Part shown: one piece after another, positions 26,478 to 34,564 of the stretch
How the letters are laid out: the number at the start of each line of letters is the position of its first letter
Numbering within the stretch: the first letter of the stretch is position 1
Origin: Thalassospira profundimaris
GTDB lineage: Bacteria; Pseudomonadota; Alphaproteobacteria; Rhodospirillales; Thalassospiraceae
Assembly: GCF_003326795.1 (NCBI RefSeq)
Contig: NZ_JPWI01000006.1
Location: 186,001 to 250,000 of the forward strand
Length of the DNA: 64,000 nucleotides
Direction: 5' to 3'
The notes under the pieces: model-generated
The model's database searches: none
Seen by the model: only the letters and a program-made list of their open reading frames with translations
Told to the model about the DNA's origin: nothing
Made by a program: the position numbers and the translations under genes

Positions 26478-26810
26478 ATGGGCGATCTCGTCAATCTGCG
26501 TCAGGCACGCAAACGCAAGCAGCGCAATGAAAAGGCCAAAAAGGCGGACGAGAACCGGGCGATGCACGGGCGCACGCGGCATGAGCGCACACTTTCGGAT
26601 GCGGAAAAGCAGGCAGCCCAAAAGCATCTTGATGCGCATCAGCGAATCGGGCCGGTTGGCGATGGTGACAGCACAGGTGATAAAGATGCTGATACGCCGG
26701 TGAACCCGCCAGTATCCGACAGTTCTGACAAGCCCAAATCACCGTCGGCTAAGCCGGAGAACGTTGTGTCGATCTTCTCACGCGATAAAAGCAGCAACGA
26801 TCCGGCCTGA
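26478..26810 (+). CDS. DUF4169-family protein
   Basis: A 110-residue basic protein beginning MGDLVNLRQARKRKQRNEKAKKADENR, then GRTRHERTLSD and AAQKHLDAHQR, which is the DUF4169 pattern of alphaproteobacteria. The function is unknown. The second half is a low-complexity acidic/serine tail. ATG 26478 is preferred to an upstream in-frame ATG at 26421, which would put non-family residues in front. It lies directly before the tuf remnant. Confidence 0.8.
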   Translation: MGDLVNLRQARKRKQRNEKAKKADENRAMHGRTRHERTLSDAEKQAAQKHLDAHQRIGPVGDGDSTGDKDADTPVNPPVSDSSDKPKSPSAKPENVVSIFSRDKSSNDPA

Positions 26811-27419
26811 CACTCGGCTGAAACGGCCATCAACAGAGAACCTGCATTCACGGGCGGTTTGCCAAACAGGCATCGTTCCGGATGTGACGGGACTCTTCAT
26901 TTGCAGCACAGATAGACGGTGGCATCCAAGTTGTTTCGGCAGCAGATGGCCCGATGCCACAGACCCGCGAGCACATTATGCTTGCGCGTCAGGTTGGCGT
27001 TCCGGCACTGGTCGTGTCCATGAACAAGGTTGACCAGATTGATGACGAAGAGCTCCTTGAGCTCGTCGAACTGAAATCCGTTAATGGTCTTGCGGTTTCA
27101 GTGATCGTTGGCGAGCTTTGCCGGTTGCATGTGTTCCTATCCCATGGATGGGCAGATAGCGTGCCTCCAGGCGCTTTGAGAGAGGTCTGGTCGGCTTTGG
27201 ATGGGGAGAGGGGGCAAGGTATCGCCACCCGTGTCAGAAGCGCAGTGACAAGGGCCTGATGCCAACACTGCAATACACGCGGGCAGAACTGAGCCGTCAC
27301 ATCGGGTATGCACGGCAGAACCGGCTTGTTGCCGGGTATTCAAATCACAGCACCAGGAGATCGTCTTTCATCTGGTGCCGGTCGCAAATCTTCAAATCAC
27401 TTCACTGTCAAACGGGTCA
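26811..27419. other. 609-base region with a gene remnant and no intact gene
   Basis: Contains the EF-Tu fragment at 26903-27078. The remainder (26811-26902 and 27079-27419) shows no gene I can support; the longer reading frames here look accidental. It may be a scar of an insertion or recombination event, but no inverted repeats or target duplication were found. Confidence 0.6.
26903..27078 (+). pseudogene. EF-Tu (tuf) fragment
   Basis: In one frame the translation reads [38 protein letters not shown] and [18 protein letters not shown], an unmistakable piece of the elongation factor Tu GTPase domain (roughly residues 95-155 of the 395 expected). It includes the NKVD guanine-recognition motif, but the P-loop upstream and domains 2 and 3 downstream are missing. 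Homology stops abruptly at both ends. Similarity to EF-Tu is high, so the event is probably recent or the fragment is repeatedly converted by an intact tuf gene elsewhere. Confidence 0.88.
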
Positions 27420-27959
27420 TCAGTTTAACAGTGTTTCGGCTTCACGCTTGCTTTGGTCAAGGGCCTCGTCCCATCCCATCAGCCAGTCTTCATGATCACG
27501 GGAATCAGACGGGTAGGGGTTTTCTGTCAGACGATGCGCATCCAGACCCGCCGAGAAACCAGAACCATAGGCCGAATTGGGCAGATGGCGTTCATGCACG
27601 ACCGGTGCATAGGTCTCGTAGATCTGGTTGCGGAACGCCGGAAGAGAGCACAGCACACCATCATCAATACCAAGCGGATAGGCCATCATCATGGCCGTGC
27701 CAAGCGAGGTGATGGAAAGCTCGTCACCGGCCGTGATGCGGATCAGACCAGCCAGTCGCAGATTGGCGATGGCACTGTCGATGCGCCGCTGCAAATCCGG
27801 GCCGTCTTCAATGGCAATCTGATTGCCATCATCATCTGTGCAGAAAAGGGAAAGGACACGACGCAACAACATGTTGCGGTCAAGATTGGCCTCGGCACTG
27901 CGTAGCACCGTAAGCATCAAAGCGGGATCGCCAGGCGCGAAATCCATAGAACTGGACAT
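27420..27959 (-). CDS. Winged-helix protein with a C-terminal RMF-like motif
   Basis: A 179-residue soluble protein in two parts. Residues 10-95 look like a winged helix of the type found at the N-terminus of Mrr proteins (ALMLTVLRSAEANLDRNMLL, then IANLRLAGLIRITAGDELSI and TSLGTAMM). Residues 131-168 follow the ribosome modulation factor pattern: G-x3-G-L-x5, NPYP, then W-L-x-GW. RMF normally is a free 55-residue protein that pairs ribosomes into inactive dimers. GGAGG precedes the ATG. Neither half can be assigned firmly by eye; ribosome or nucleic-acid binding is inferred. Confidence 0.75.
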   Translation of the reverse strand: MSSSMDFAPGDPALMLTVLRSAEANLDRNMLLRRVLSLFCTDDDGNQIAIEDGPDLQRRIDSAIANLRLAGLIRITAGDELSITSLGTAMMMAYPLGIDDGVLCSLPAFRNQIYETYAPVVHERHLPNSAYGSGFSAGLDAHRLTENPYPSDSRDHEDWLMGWDEALDQSKREAETLLN

Positions 27960-28296
27960 TCAGGGGCCTCCGTTCAGATAGAACCGAATTCCCTCCCAAG
28001 CAGGCAGCCATTCTTTGTTGTCGGCGTTTGGGCCGAAACCGTGCTGCCTTTTATTATTATAGTTTGCAGATATGTTTCCAACTTGTGAAGACAAGATTGC
28101 GCTTTGGTAGAATTTTTTATGCAAAGAAGTGAATTTACGCAGACATCCAGGCTAATAGCTTGAAAATATGTGCTGATCTGAACGTCTGCCACAGGTTCAG
28201 TCGCGCTTAAAAAAATAGCGCTTTCAGGTCTTGATGACAGGCATAGGGCGTGGGGCATCTGTTGCGACGCGCATGCTTCTTGTCGAAGGAGCAGAT
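27960..28296. other. 337-base AT-rich intergenic region
   Basis: Lies between the diguanylate cyclase stop and the winged-helix/RMF gene start, which are co-oriented on the minus strand. A 94-codon frame inside it (28258-27974) lacks family features and is probably not a gene. The high A+T content suggests a promoter for the winged-helix/RMF gene. Confidence 0.5.
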
Positions 28297-29313
28297 TTAG
28301 CCGGATGATTTTGAGGTTGCGGACTTTGACGCCGGGGCCTTGCCATCCGGGTTTCGCCAGACACGGACCCGGTTGCGTCCGCCTTCCTTGGCGGCATAAA
28401 GCGCCTGATCGGCTTTTTCGATGATCTGTTCGACGGTCCGGCTTTTGGTCATGGGGGCAGCACCGATAGAGGCTGTGACCGGCAGGTTGGTGGTGTCGGA
28501 AATCGTGACAGGTGATGCCTCGATCACCCGGCGCAGACGTTCAAGCACGCGCGCGCATTGCTTCATGTCTGCATTGGGCAGACAGATCAGGAATTCCTCG
28601 CCGCCATAGCGATAGACTTTGTCAAACGGGCGGACATGCGATTGCAGGATACCGGCAACCGATTGCAACACAAGGTCACCAGCCTGATGGCCATAAGTGT
28701 CGTTAACCGATTTAAAGTGATCAAGGTCGACAAGGGCAATGGCCGTCGGGACACCGGTTCGAATCGACCGTTCGCGTTCGGCATTGAGATCGCCCAGCAT
28801 CGTCTGACGATTATAGGTGCCGGTGAGCGGATCAACATCGGACCTTGCGGTGCGGAATGCGCGTTCAAGACGTCGTACTTGTGCAAAGAACGATTCGGCA
28901 CGAAGCGCCATCATATCGAACTCGGCCGAATCGATTTCGCCATCGACCTCGCGCGCGCTCAAAAGCCGTCGTGCCGAATCGTGCAATTGTTGATGGGTTG
29001 TGGCCAGCGCATGCATTGCAGGCTGGTCTATCAGCCGATTATGCCGGTTAAGCGCATACCAGGCGCCAAAATCGCAATCATGATCATCCTCTTCATGTTC
29101 CGATGGACTCGGAGAATCAGGAAGCATCAGTTTGCGATTCCAGCGCAGAATGAGCGCGATATGTTCGCTCAGGGCCTTTTCGAGTTCGGCCAGAATGTCG
29201 CGTTCAGCATCAGCCATCCCGCCATCGGCAACGCTTTCGGGCATTTTGTGGCCCGTGTCATTGCCCCTGCGTATTGCGGGTTTGGGCGGTGCTGGTTGCG
29301 ACGTGTCACTCAT
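28297..29313 (-). CDS. Diguanylate cyclase with N-terminal CZB zinc-sensing domain (DgcZ-like)
   Basis: A 338-residue soluble enzyme making cyclic di-GMP. The GGDEF domain is complete (GGEEF 237-241) with an intact inhibitory site RPFD (228-231). The N-terminal helical domain has the zinc set of the CZB family: His51, Cys80 (in CDFGAWY), His107 and His111. The spacings 29/27/4 nearly equal the 30/27/4 I recall for DgcZ (YdeH) of E. coli, where zinc binding inhibits the enzyme. The ATG overlaps the stop codon of lipB (ATGA), so the two genes are translationally coupled. A linker of about 35 residues before the zinc domain is variable. Confidence 0.92.
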   Translation of the reverse strand: MSDTSQPAPPKPAIRRGNDTGHKMPESVADGGMADAERDILAELEKALSEHIALILRWNRKLMLPDSPSPSEHEEDDHDCDFGAWYALNRHNRLIDQPAMHALATTHQQLHDSARRLLSAREVDGEIDSAEFDMMALRAESFFAQVRRLERAFRTARSDVDPLTGTYNRQTMLGDLNAERERSIRTGVPTAIALVDLDHFKSVNDTYGHQAGDLVLQSVAGILQSHVRPFDKVYRYGGEEFLICLPNADMKQCARVLERLRRVIEASPVTISDTTNLPVTASIGAAPMTKSRTVEQIIEKADQALYAAKEGGRNRVRVWRNPDGKAPASKSATSKSSG

Positions 29314-29972
29314 TCAGTTGGCCCAGAAAAGACTTCACTAAACGTTTGTTTTAACAGGCGATCGAGCTCATCCATAGAAATATCGACACCAAGGTCGGCA
29401 AGGCTGGTGACGCCATGCTCGGAAATGCCACAGGGCACGATGCCGCCGAAATGTGAAAGATCCGGTGCGACATTGATTGCAATCCCGTGAAAGGTCACCC
29501 AGCGGCGCACGCGCACGCCAATGGCGGAAATCTTGTCTTCCCGACCATCTTCACGCACGACCCAGATGCCAACGCGGCCATCGCGTCGTTCACCCTTGAT
29601 GCCCAGCAAAGCCAGGGTGCGAATCACCCATTCTTCGAGATTATGAACATATGCCCGGACGTCGCGGCCCCGATTCTTGAGGTCCAGCATCAGATAAACC
29701 GTCCGCTGACCCGGTCCGTGATAGGTATATTGCCCGCCGCGACCCGCGTCATAGACAGGAAAGCGATCCGGATCGACCAAATCTTCCTGATGGGCGCTGG
29801 TCCCGGCCGTATAAAGTGGCGGATGTTCAAGAAACCAAACAAGTTCATTGGCTTCGCCTGCATGGATCGCTTCGGCGCGGGCCTCCATTTCAGCAAGGGC
29901 TTCGGGGTAGGGAACCAACTCCGGGGTGGTGCGCCACTCGATGATTTGCGCGGTTGGGGCGATGGAATGCAT
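29310..29972 (-). CDS. lipB: Octanoyl-[ACP]:protein N-octanoyltransferase
   Basis: Transfers octanoate from acyl carrier protein to lipoyl domains, the first step of lipoic acid assembly. 220 residues. Visible motifs: [12 protein letters not shown] (acyl-binding), the catalytic cysteine in GIVPCGI and the lysine in [16 protein letters not shown]-like [11 protein letters not shown] 29972 with CAGGAAAA before it is chosen; a start at 30065 would add 31 atypical residues. Its stop overlaps the start of the zinc-sensing diguanylate cyclase. lipA is not in the window. Confidence 0.95.
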   Translation of the reverse strand: MHSIAPTAQIIEWRTTPELVPYPEALAEMEARAEAIHAGEANELVWFLEHPPLYTAGTSAHQEDLVDPDRFPVYDAGRGGQYTYHGPGQRTVYLMLDLKNRGRDVRAYVHNLEEWVIRTLALLGIKGERRDGRVGIWVVREDGREDKISAIGVRVRRWVTFHGIAINVAPDLSHFGGIVPCGISEHGVTSLADLGVDISMDELDRLLKQTFSEVFSGPTE

Positions 29973-30099
29973 TTTTCCTGACAAATAAATGAAATTAAGT
30001 GAAATGAGCCCTTGATCAGGGGTAATCAATTTGCTATCTCCCTTTCCGCGCCAAGGCAAGCCCACTTCTACACCTCACGGGCTTTGCTGCAGACAATAT

Positions 30100-30186
30100 G
30101 CGGTCGTGGCGGAATTGGTAGACGCGCAGCGTTGAGGTCGCTGTGGGCTAACCCCCGTGGAAGTTCGAGTCTTCTCGACCGCACCA
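30100..30186 (+). tRNA. tRNA-Leu (GAG)
   Basis: 87 bases with the encoded CCA. Acceptor GCGGTCG pairs with CGACCGC, the anticodon stem CAGCG/CGCTG encloses TTGAGGT (anticodon GAG), a long variable arm typical of tRNA-Leu is present, and the T-loop is GTTCGAGTC. Confidence 0.95.
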
Positions 30187-30191
30187 AAAAC

Positions 30192-30220
30192 GCCTCCTCT
30201 TTTCAAGAGGGGGCTTTTTT
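30192..30220 (+). terminator. Terminator after tRNA-Leu
   Basis: GCCTCCTCTT (30192-30201) pairs with AAGAGGGGGC (30205-30214), followed by TTTTTT. Confidence 0.88.
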
Positions 30221-30273
30221 GTTTCCGGGTTTTCGATTGCGGGTCAGGCAACCGGAGTTTCCCGATAAAAGAG

Positions 30274-30297
30274 CCCGCCAGAAACGGCGGGTTTTTT
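30274..30297 (+). terminator. Second terminator in tandem
   Basis: CCCGCC (30274-30279) pairs with GGCGGG (30286-30291), followed by six T residues. It backs up the terminator at 30192-30220. Confidence 0.8.
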
Positions 30298-30548
30298 CGT
30301 TTGTGGACCTTCCCCATATATCCCCTACAATGTTTTTGTCAGCCAGCTCTGGGCGGGGCCGGTCGGGTTAACGCGGTTGCGATACAACTGATTGATTTAT
30401 TGTGCAGTGCCGCGTTGAAAATTATGCAATGCAGCCCTTTGGCAGAACGTTGCACTGAGTGCTTCAATCACAGGGAAAACTCATTTAGTCTGGGTTTCCC
30501 ACTAGAACGAATTATCAGGATTTAACCATTTTCTGGTTAATTAATGTA

Positions 30549-30571
30549 AATACCTGAAATTAAAAGGTATT
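30549..30571 (+). promoter_or_regulatory. Hairpin covering the maeB ribosome-binding site
   Basis: AATACCT (30549-30555) pairs with AGGTATT (30565-30571) immediately before the maeB ATG, with a nine-base AT loop. The AAAGG ribosome site lies in the loop edge and right arm, so the stem would mask it. Confidence 0.5.
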
Positions 30572-32866
30572 ATGATGGCAAATAGAAATGACAAGCTGCG
30601 TGAAGCAGCTTTGGACTATCACCGGTATCCCACCCCGGGGAAATTGTCCGTAACGGCGACGACGACACTTGCCAACCAGCGTGACCTTGCCCTGGCCTAT
30701 TCGCCGGGTGTTGCGTTTGCATGTGAAGAAATCGTCAAAAACCCCGATACGGCGGCGGAATATACTGCGCGCGCCAATCTGGTCGGGGTGATTTCCAACG
30801 GTACGGCTGTTCTTGGTCTTGGCCCGATTGGCCCGCTGGCATCCAAGCCGGTGATGGAGGGCAAGGCCGTTCTGTTCAAGAAGTTCGCCAATATCGACGT
30901 GTTCGATCTTGAAGTCGCCGAAACCGACCCGCAAAAATTTATCGATATCGTCGCTGCACTCGAGCCGACTTTCGGGGGTGTTAACCTCGAAGACATTAAG
31001 GCGCCTGAATGCTTCATCATCGAGAAAGCATTGCGCGAACGTTGCAACATTCCGATTTTCCATGATGACCAGCACGGAACGGCGATTTGTGTCGCGGCTG
31101 CGGTTCTGAATGGATTGCGTGTCACGGGCAAGGATATCAACAAGGTCCGTCTGGTGACATCGGGGGCTGGTGCCGCCGCGCTTGCGTGTCTTAACCTTCT
31201 GGTGTCGATGGGGCTGCCCAAGGACAACATCACGGTCACCGACCGGTTTGGTGTCGTTTACAAGGGCCGTCAGGAAGAAATGGATCCGTGGAAAGCGGAT
31301 TATGCCATTGAAACCAATGCCCGCACATTAAGTGACGTGATCGAAGGGGCTGATATCTTCCTTGGTCTGTCTGCGCCCAATGTCATGGGCGAGGACGAAC
31401 TGCGCAAGATGGGTGAACGCCCGATCATTATGGCGCTTGCCAACCCGACCCCGGAAGTATCGCCTGAACTGGTCAAGGAAATCCGCCCGGATGCCGTTAT
31501 GGCGACGGGGCGTACCGATTATCCCAATCAGGTGAATAACGTTCTTTGCTTCCCGTTCCTGTTCCGTGGTGCGCTTGATGTCGGTGCGACCGAGATCAAC
31601 GAGGAAATGAAAATTGCCGCGGTCGAGGCGATTGCCGATCTGGCAACCGCAGAGGTTTCGGACGTTGTTGCGACGGCTTATGGCGGTGAGGAACTTAAAT
31701 TCGGTCCGGAATACCTTATTCCCAAACCGTTTGATCCACGTCTGATGCTTGAAATTCCGCCGCGTGTGGCAAAGGCTGCGATGGATAGCGGTGTTGCCAA
31801 ACGCCCGATCGAGGATTTCGATCATTACCGTCAGCAGCTTGAAGGCTTTGTCTTCCGGTCCGGTCTGGTGATGAAGCCGGTCTTTGACATGGCACGCGCA
31901 CATAAAAAACGCGTGGTCTATCCCGAAGGCGAATCGCGCCGCGTTCTTCAGGCCTGTCAGGTGCTTGTCGATGACGGCGTCTGCGTTCCGGTGGTGATTG
32001 GTCGTCGCGAAGTGATCCTGGAACGCATCACCGAACTTGGCTTGCGTCTGATCCCTGATGAACAGATTGAAATCCATGATCCGGATGACAATCCGCATTT
32101 CGAACAGGACTGGCAGGACTTCCACAACATCATGGGACGTCGCGGGATCAACCCGGAATATGCGCGTTCCATCGTGCGTACACGTCCTACCGTGATCGCA
32201 GCCCTTATGCTGCGTCGTGGTGAAGTGGATGCGATGCTGTGTGGCTGTCAGGGCGGTTTCCTGCGTCACCTGCGCTATGTCCGCAATCTTGTGGGCCTGC
32301 AGAAAGGCGTGACCGACTTCTCGACGGTCAATATGATGATCATGAAGCAGGGGACCTTCTTCCTGACCGATACCTATGTGTCGGTTGACCCGACCCCTGA
32401 ACATGTGGCTGAAACCACGATCATGGCAGCCGATGTGGTCAAGCGGTTTGGCATTACGCCCAAGGCCGCCTTGATTTCGCATTCGAACTTCGGCAGTCAC
32501 GAAAACAAGTCGGCCTGCAAGATGCGCGACGCGCTTCAGCTGATCCGTACGCAGGCGCCTGACCTTGAGGTTGAAGGTGAAATGCATGCCGATGCGGCAA
32601 TTTCACAGCCGATCCGTGATCGTATCTTCCCGCATTCGATGCTTAAGGGGGCTGCGAACCTTCTGGTGATGCCGACCCTTGATGCTGCCAACATCTCCTA
32701 TAATCTGGTCAAGATGCTGGGTGATGGTTTGCCGGTTGGTCCGATTCTGGTCGGTGCTGCGAAATCGGCACATGTGGTCAGCCCGTCGATCACGGTGCGC
32801 GGTATCGTCAATATGACTGCAATCGCGGTTGTTGATGCGGTAACGCGTAGTCAGGAAGGCCAATAA
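30572..32866 (+). CDS. maeB: NADP-dependent malic enzyme, MaeB type with phosphotransacetylase-like domain
   Basis: Decarboxylates malate to pyruvate. 764 residues, as for MaeB proteins: malic-enzyme half (about 1-420) with YSPGVAFACEEI, NGTAVLGLG, FGGVNLEDIKAPECF and HDDQHGTAI; then a phosphate acetyltransferase-like half (about 435-760) that binds acetyl-CoA but lacks transferase activity in studied members. The NADP fold is marked by TSGAGAAALACLNLL. A second ATG follows directly. The ribosome site AAAGG can be masked by a 7-base hairpin, suggesting translational control. It supplies NADPH and pyruvate during growth on C4 acids. Confidence 0.96.
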   Translation: MMANRNDKLREAALDYHRYPTPGKLSVTATTTLANQRDLALAYSPGVAFACEEIVKNPDTAAEYTARANLVGVISNGTAVLGLGPIGPLASKPVMEGKAVLFKKFANIDVFDLEVAETDPQKFIDIVAALEPTFGGVNLEDIKAPECFIIEKALRERCNIPIFHDDQHGTAICVAAAVLNGLRVTGKDINKVRLVTSGAGAAALACLNLLVSMGLPKDNITVTDRFGVVYKGRQEEMDPWKADYAIETNARTLSDVIEGADIFLGLSAPNVMGEDELRKMGERPIIMALANPTPEVSPELVKEIRPDAVMATGRTDYPNQVNNVLCFPFLFRGALDVGATEINEEMKIAAVEAIADLATAEVSDVVATAYGGEELKFGPEYLIPKPFDPRLMLEIPPRVAKAAMDSGVAKRPIEDFDHYRQQLEGFVFRSGLVMKPVFDMARAHKKRVVYPEGESRRVLQACQVLVDDGVCVPVVIGRREVILERITELGLRLIPDEQIEIHDPDDNPHFEQDWQDFHNIMGRRGINPEYARSIVRTRPTVIAALMLRRGEVDAMLCGCQGGFLRHLRYVRNLVGLQKGVTDFSTVNMMIMKQGTFFLTDTYVSVDPTPEHVAETTIMAADVVKRFGITPKAALISHSNFGSHENKSACKMRDALQLIRTQAPDLEVEGEMHADAAISQPIRDRIFPHSMLKGAANLLVMPTLDAANISYNLVKMLGDGLPVGPILVGAAKSAHVVSPSITVRGIVNMTAIAVVDAVTRSQEGQ

Positions 32867-33023
32867 AATATCTGTCGTTGCGCCCCTTGACCGGGGCCAT
32901 GCGATAGCGCAGAAACAGCCGTGTCGGGATTTTGATCATCAACGTCCCGGCGCGGCGTTTTCATAAGACAGTTTCAATCTGGTGCAGGGCGCAAACAGCA
33001 GCACGTAACTCAGGGAGGGGCAG

Positions 33024-34427
33024 ATGGCAGGTCAAGTTGATGAACTCGACCGTCCGGCGGATACATCCACCGGCGATGAATATGTCGATCTGACACCTGA
33101 ATATGCGCGCGAAATCTTTGACGCCCTTGGCGAGGAAGACAGCAACACTGCGTCTGAACTGCTTGGCGAATTGCACTTTGCCGACATTGCAGATTTGCTG
33201 GGCTGGGCAAGCTCGAACCAGCGTGCGCAACTTGTCGAACTGATCCGCCCCGACTTTGACCCGGAATTCCTGACCGAACTTGACGATGACCTTCGTGAGG
33301 AAGTCATCAACCTGCTCGGCACGGATGTGGTGGCCGAGGCCATCACAGAGCTTGATTCAGATGACGTTGTCGAGGTCATCGAGGATTTTGATGCCGACGA
33401 ACAGCGCGAACTTCTTGGCGCGCTTTCCGATATCGAACGTGCGCGTGTTGAAGAAGCACTTTCCTATCCGGAATATACCGCCGGTCGTATCATGCAGCGC
33501 GAGCTGGTGGCGATCCCGGATTACTGGTCGGTCGGCCAGACCATCGATTTCCTGCGGTCGGCCAAAAATCTGCCGGATGACTTTTACGACATCATCGTCG
33601 TTGATCCGCGTTACAGCCCGGTCGGCATCGTGCCTTTGTCGCGTGTGATCCGCACCAACCGTCCGGTGCTGGTGCGTGATGTGATGGGGTCCGATGAAAT
33701 GCGCACGGTCCTTGTGACCGAGGAACAGGAAAACGTCGCCCATCTGTTCCGTCAGCGTGACCTTATTTCCGCACCGGTTGTGGATGATTCCGGTCGTCTT
33801 GTCGGTGTGATCACGGTCGATGACGTCGTTGACGTTATCGACGAGGAATATGAAGAAGACATGATGCGCCTTGCCGGTGTCGGCGAGGAGGATGACCTTT
33901 CAAGTGCGATCCTTGATACCACCCGGTCCCGCTTTACCTGGCTTCTGGTCAATCTGGGAACCGCGATCATGGCGTCGGTGGTCATCGGCCTGTTTGAAGG
34001 GACGATTGAAAAGCTGGTCGCACTGGCGATTCTGATGCCGATTGTGGCCTCGATGGGCGGGAATGCCGGTACGCAGACCCTGACTGTTGCGGTGCGTGCG
34101 ATTGCCACGCGTGAGCTGACCAGCACCAACGCATGGCGTGTGATCCGCAAGGAGGTCGCTGTATGTGGTCTGAACGGGCTGGCATTTGCCATCTTGTCCG
34201 GAGCTGTAACATGGCTTTGGTTTGATGATCTTTTGCTGGGCGGTGTGATTGGCGCTGCGATGATTATCAATCTGCTTTTTGCCGGGCTGTTTGGTGCCCT
34301 GATCCCGCTTGGTCTGGAACGTGCGGGTATTGATCCCGCTGTATCTTCATCGGTGTTCCTGACGACGATTACCGATGTTGTCGGTTTCTTTGCATTCCTT
34401 GGACTGGCAGCGATTTTCCTGCTTTAG
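33024..34427 (+). CDS. mgtE: Magnesium transporter MgtE
   Basis: A 467-residue homodimeric magnesium channel. N-terminal MgtE_N superhelix (about 15-140), CBS pair (about 145-275, with APVVDDSGRLVGVITVDDVVDVI), plug helix, and five membrane helices (about 295-465) containing MPIVASMGGNAGTQTLTVAVRA, the family's pore signature. AGGGAGGGG precedes the ATG. Gating by cytoplasmic magnesium is a family property. It is separated from maeB by 157 bases and has its own terminator. Confidence 0.96.
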   Translation: MAGQVDELDRPADTSTGDEYVDLTPEYAREIFDALGEEDSNTASELLGELHFADIADLLGWASSNQRAQLVELIRPDFDPEFLTELDDDLREEVINLLGTDVVAEAITELDSDDVVEVIEDFDADEQRELLGALSDIERARVEEALSYPEYTAGRIMQRELVAIPDYWSVGQTIDFLRSAKNLPDDFYDIIVVDPRYSPVGIVPLSRVIRTNRPVLVRDVMGSDEMRTVLVTEEQENVAHLFRQRDLISAPVVDDSGRLVGVITVDDVVDVIDEEYEEDMMRLAGVGEEDDLSSAILDTTRSRFTWLLVNLGTAIMASVVIGLFEGTIEKLVALAILMPIVASMGGNAGTQTLTVAVRAIATRELTSTNAWRVIRKEVAVCGLNGLAFAILSGAVTWLWFDDLLLGGVIGAAMIINLLFAGLFGALIPLGLERAGIDPAVSSSVFLTTITDVVGFFAFLGLAAIFLL

Positions 34428-34489
34428 GCCTCAATAATCCAGTCGGTATCTGGCAAGCGCAGTGTTTGAGGCTGCCGGATTTGCAAATT

Positions 34490-34526
34490 AAAAGCCCCGC
34501 AGATAATGCTGCGGGGCTTTTGGTTT
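34490..34526 (+). terminator. Intrinsic terminator after mgtE
   Basis: A 13-base perfect stem (34490-34502 with 34509-34521, core AAAAGCCCCGCAG), a six-base loop and a T-rich tail. Confidence 0.9.
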
Positions 34527-34564
34527 TTAGGCTGCCGAATCAATGAGCAGGCAATTTGCGAAAG

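Larger units (their letters stand above)
30187..30571. other. 385-base region between tRNA-Leu and maeB
   Basis: Holds the two terminators, then an AT-rich maeB leader with TTAACCA/TGGTTAA (30522-30528 with 30534-30540) and a hairpin touching the maeB ribosome site (30549-30571). No gene is seen. Confidence 0.6.

Noticed and set aside
27079-27419. Possible insertion-sequence remnant after the tuf fragment
   Set aside because: No transposase motifs, terminal inverted repeats or target duplications were found by eye.
27974-28258. 94-codon frame on the minus strand in the gap upstream of the winged-helix/RMF gene
   Set aside because: AT-rich gap, no ribosome site, no recognisable motifs and atypical composition; most likely accidental.
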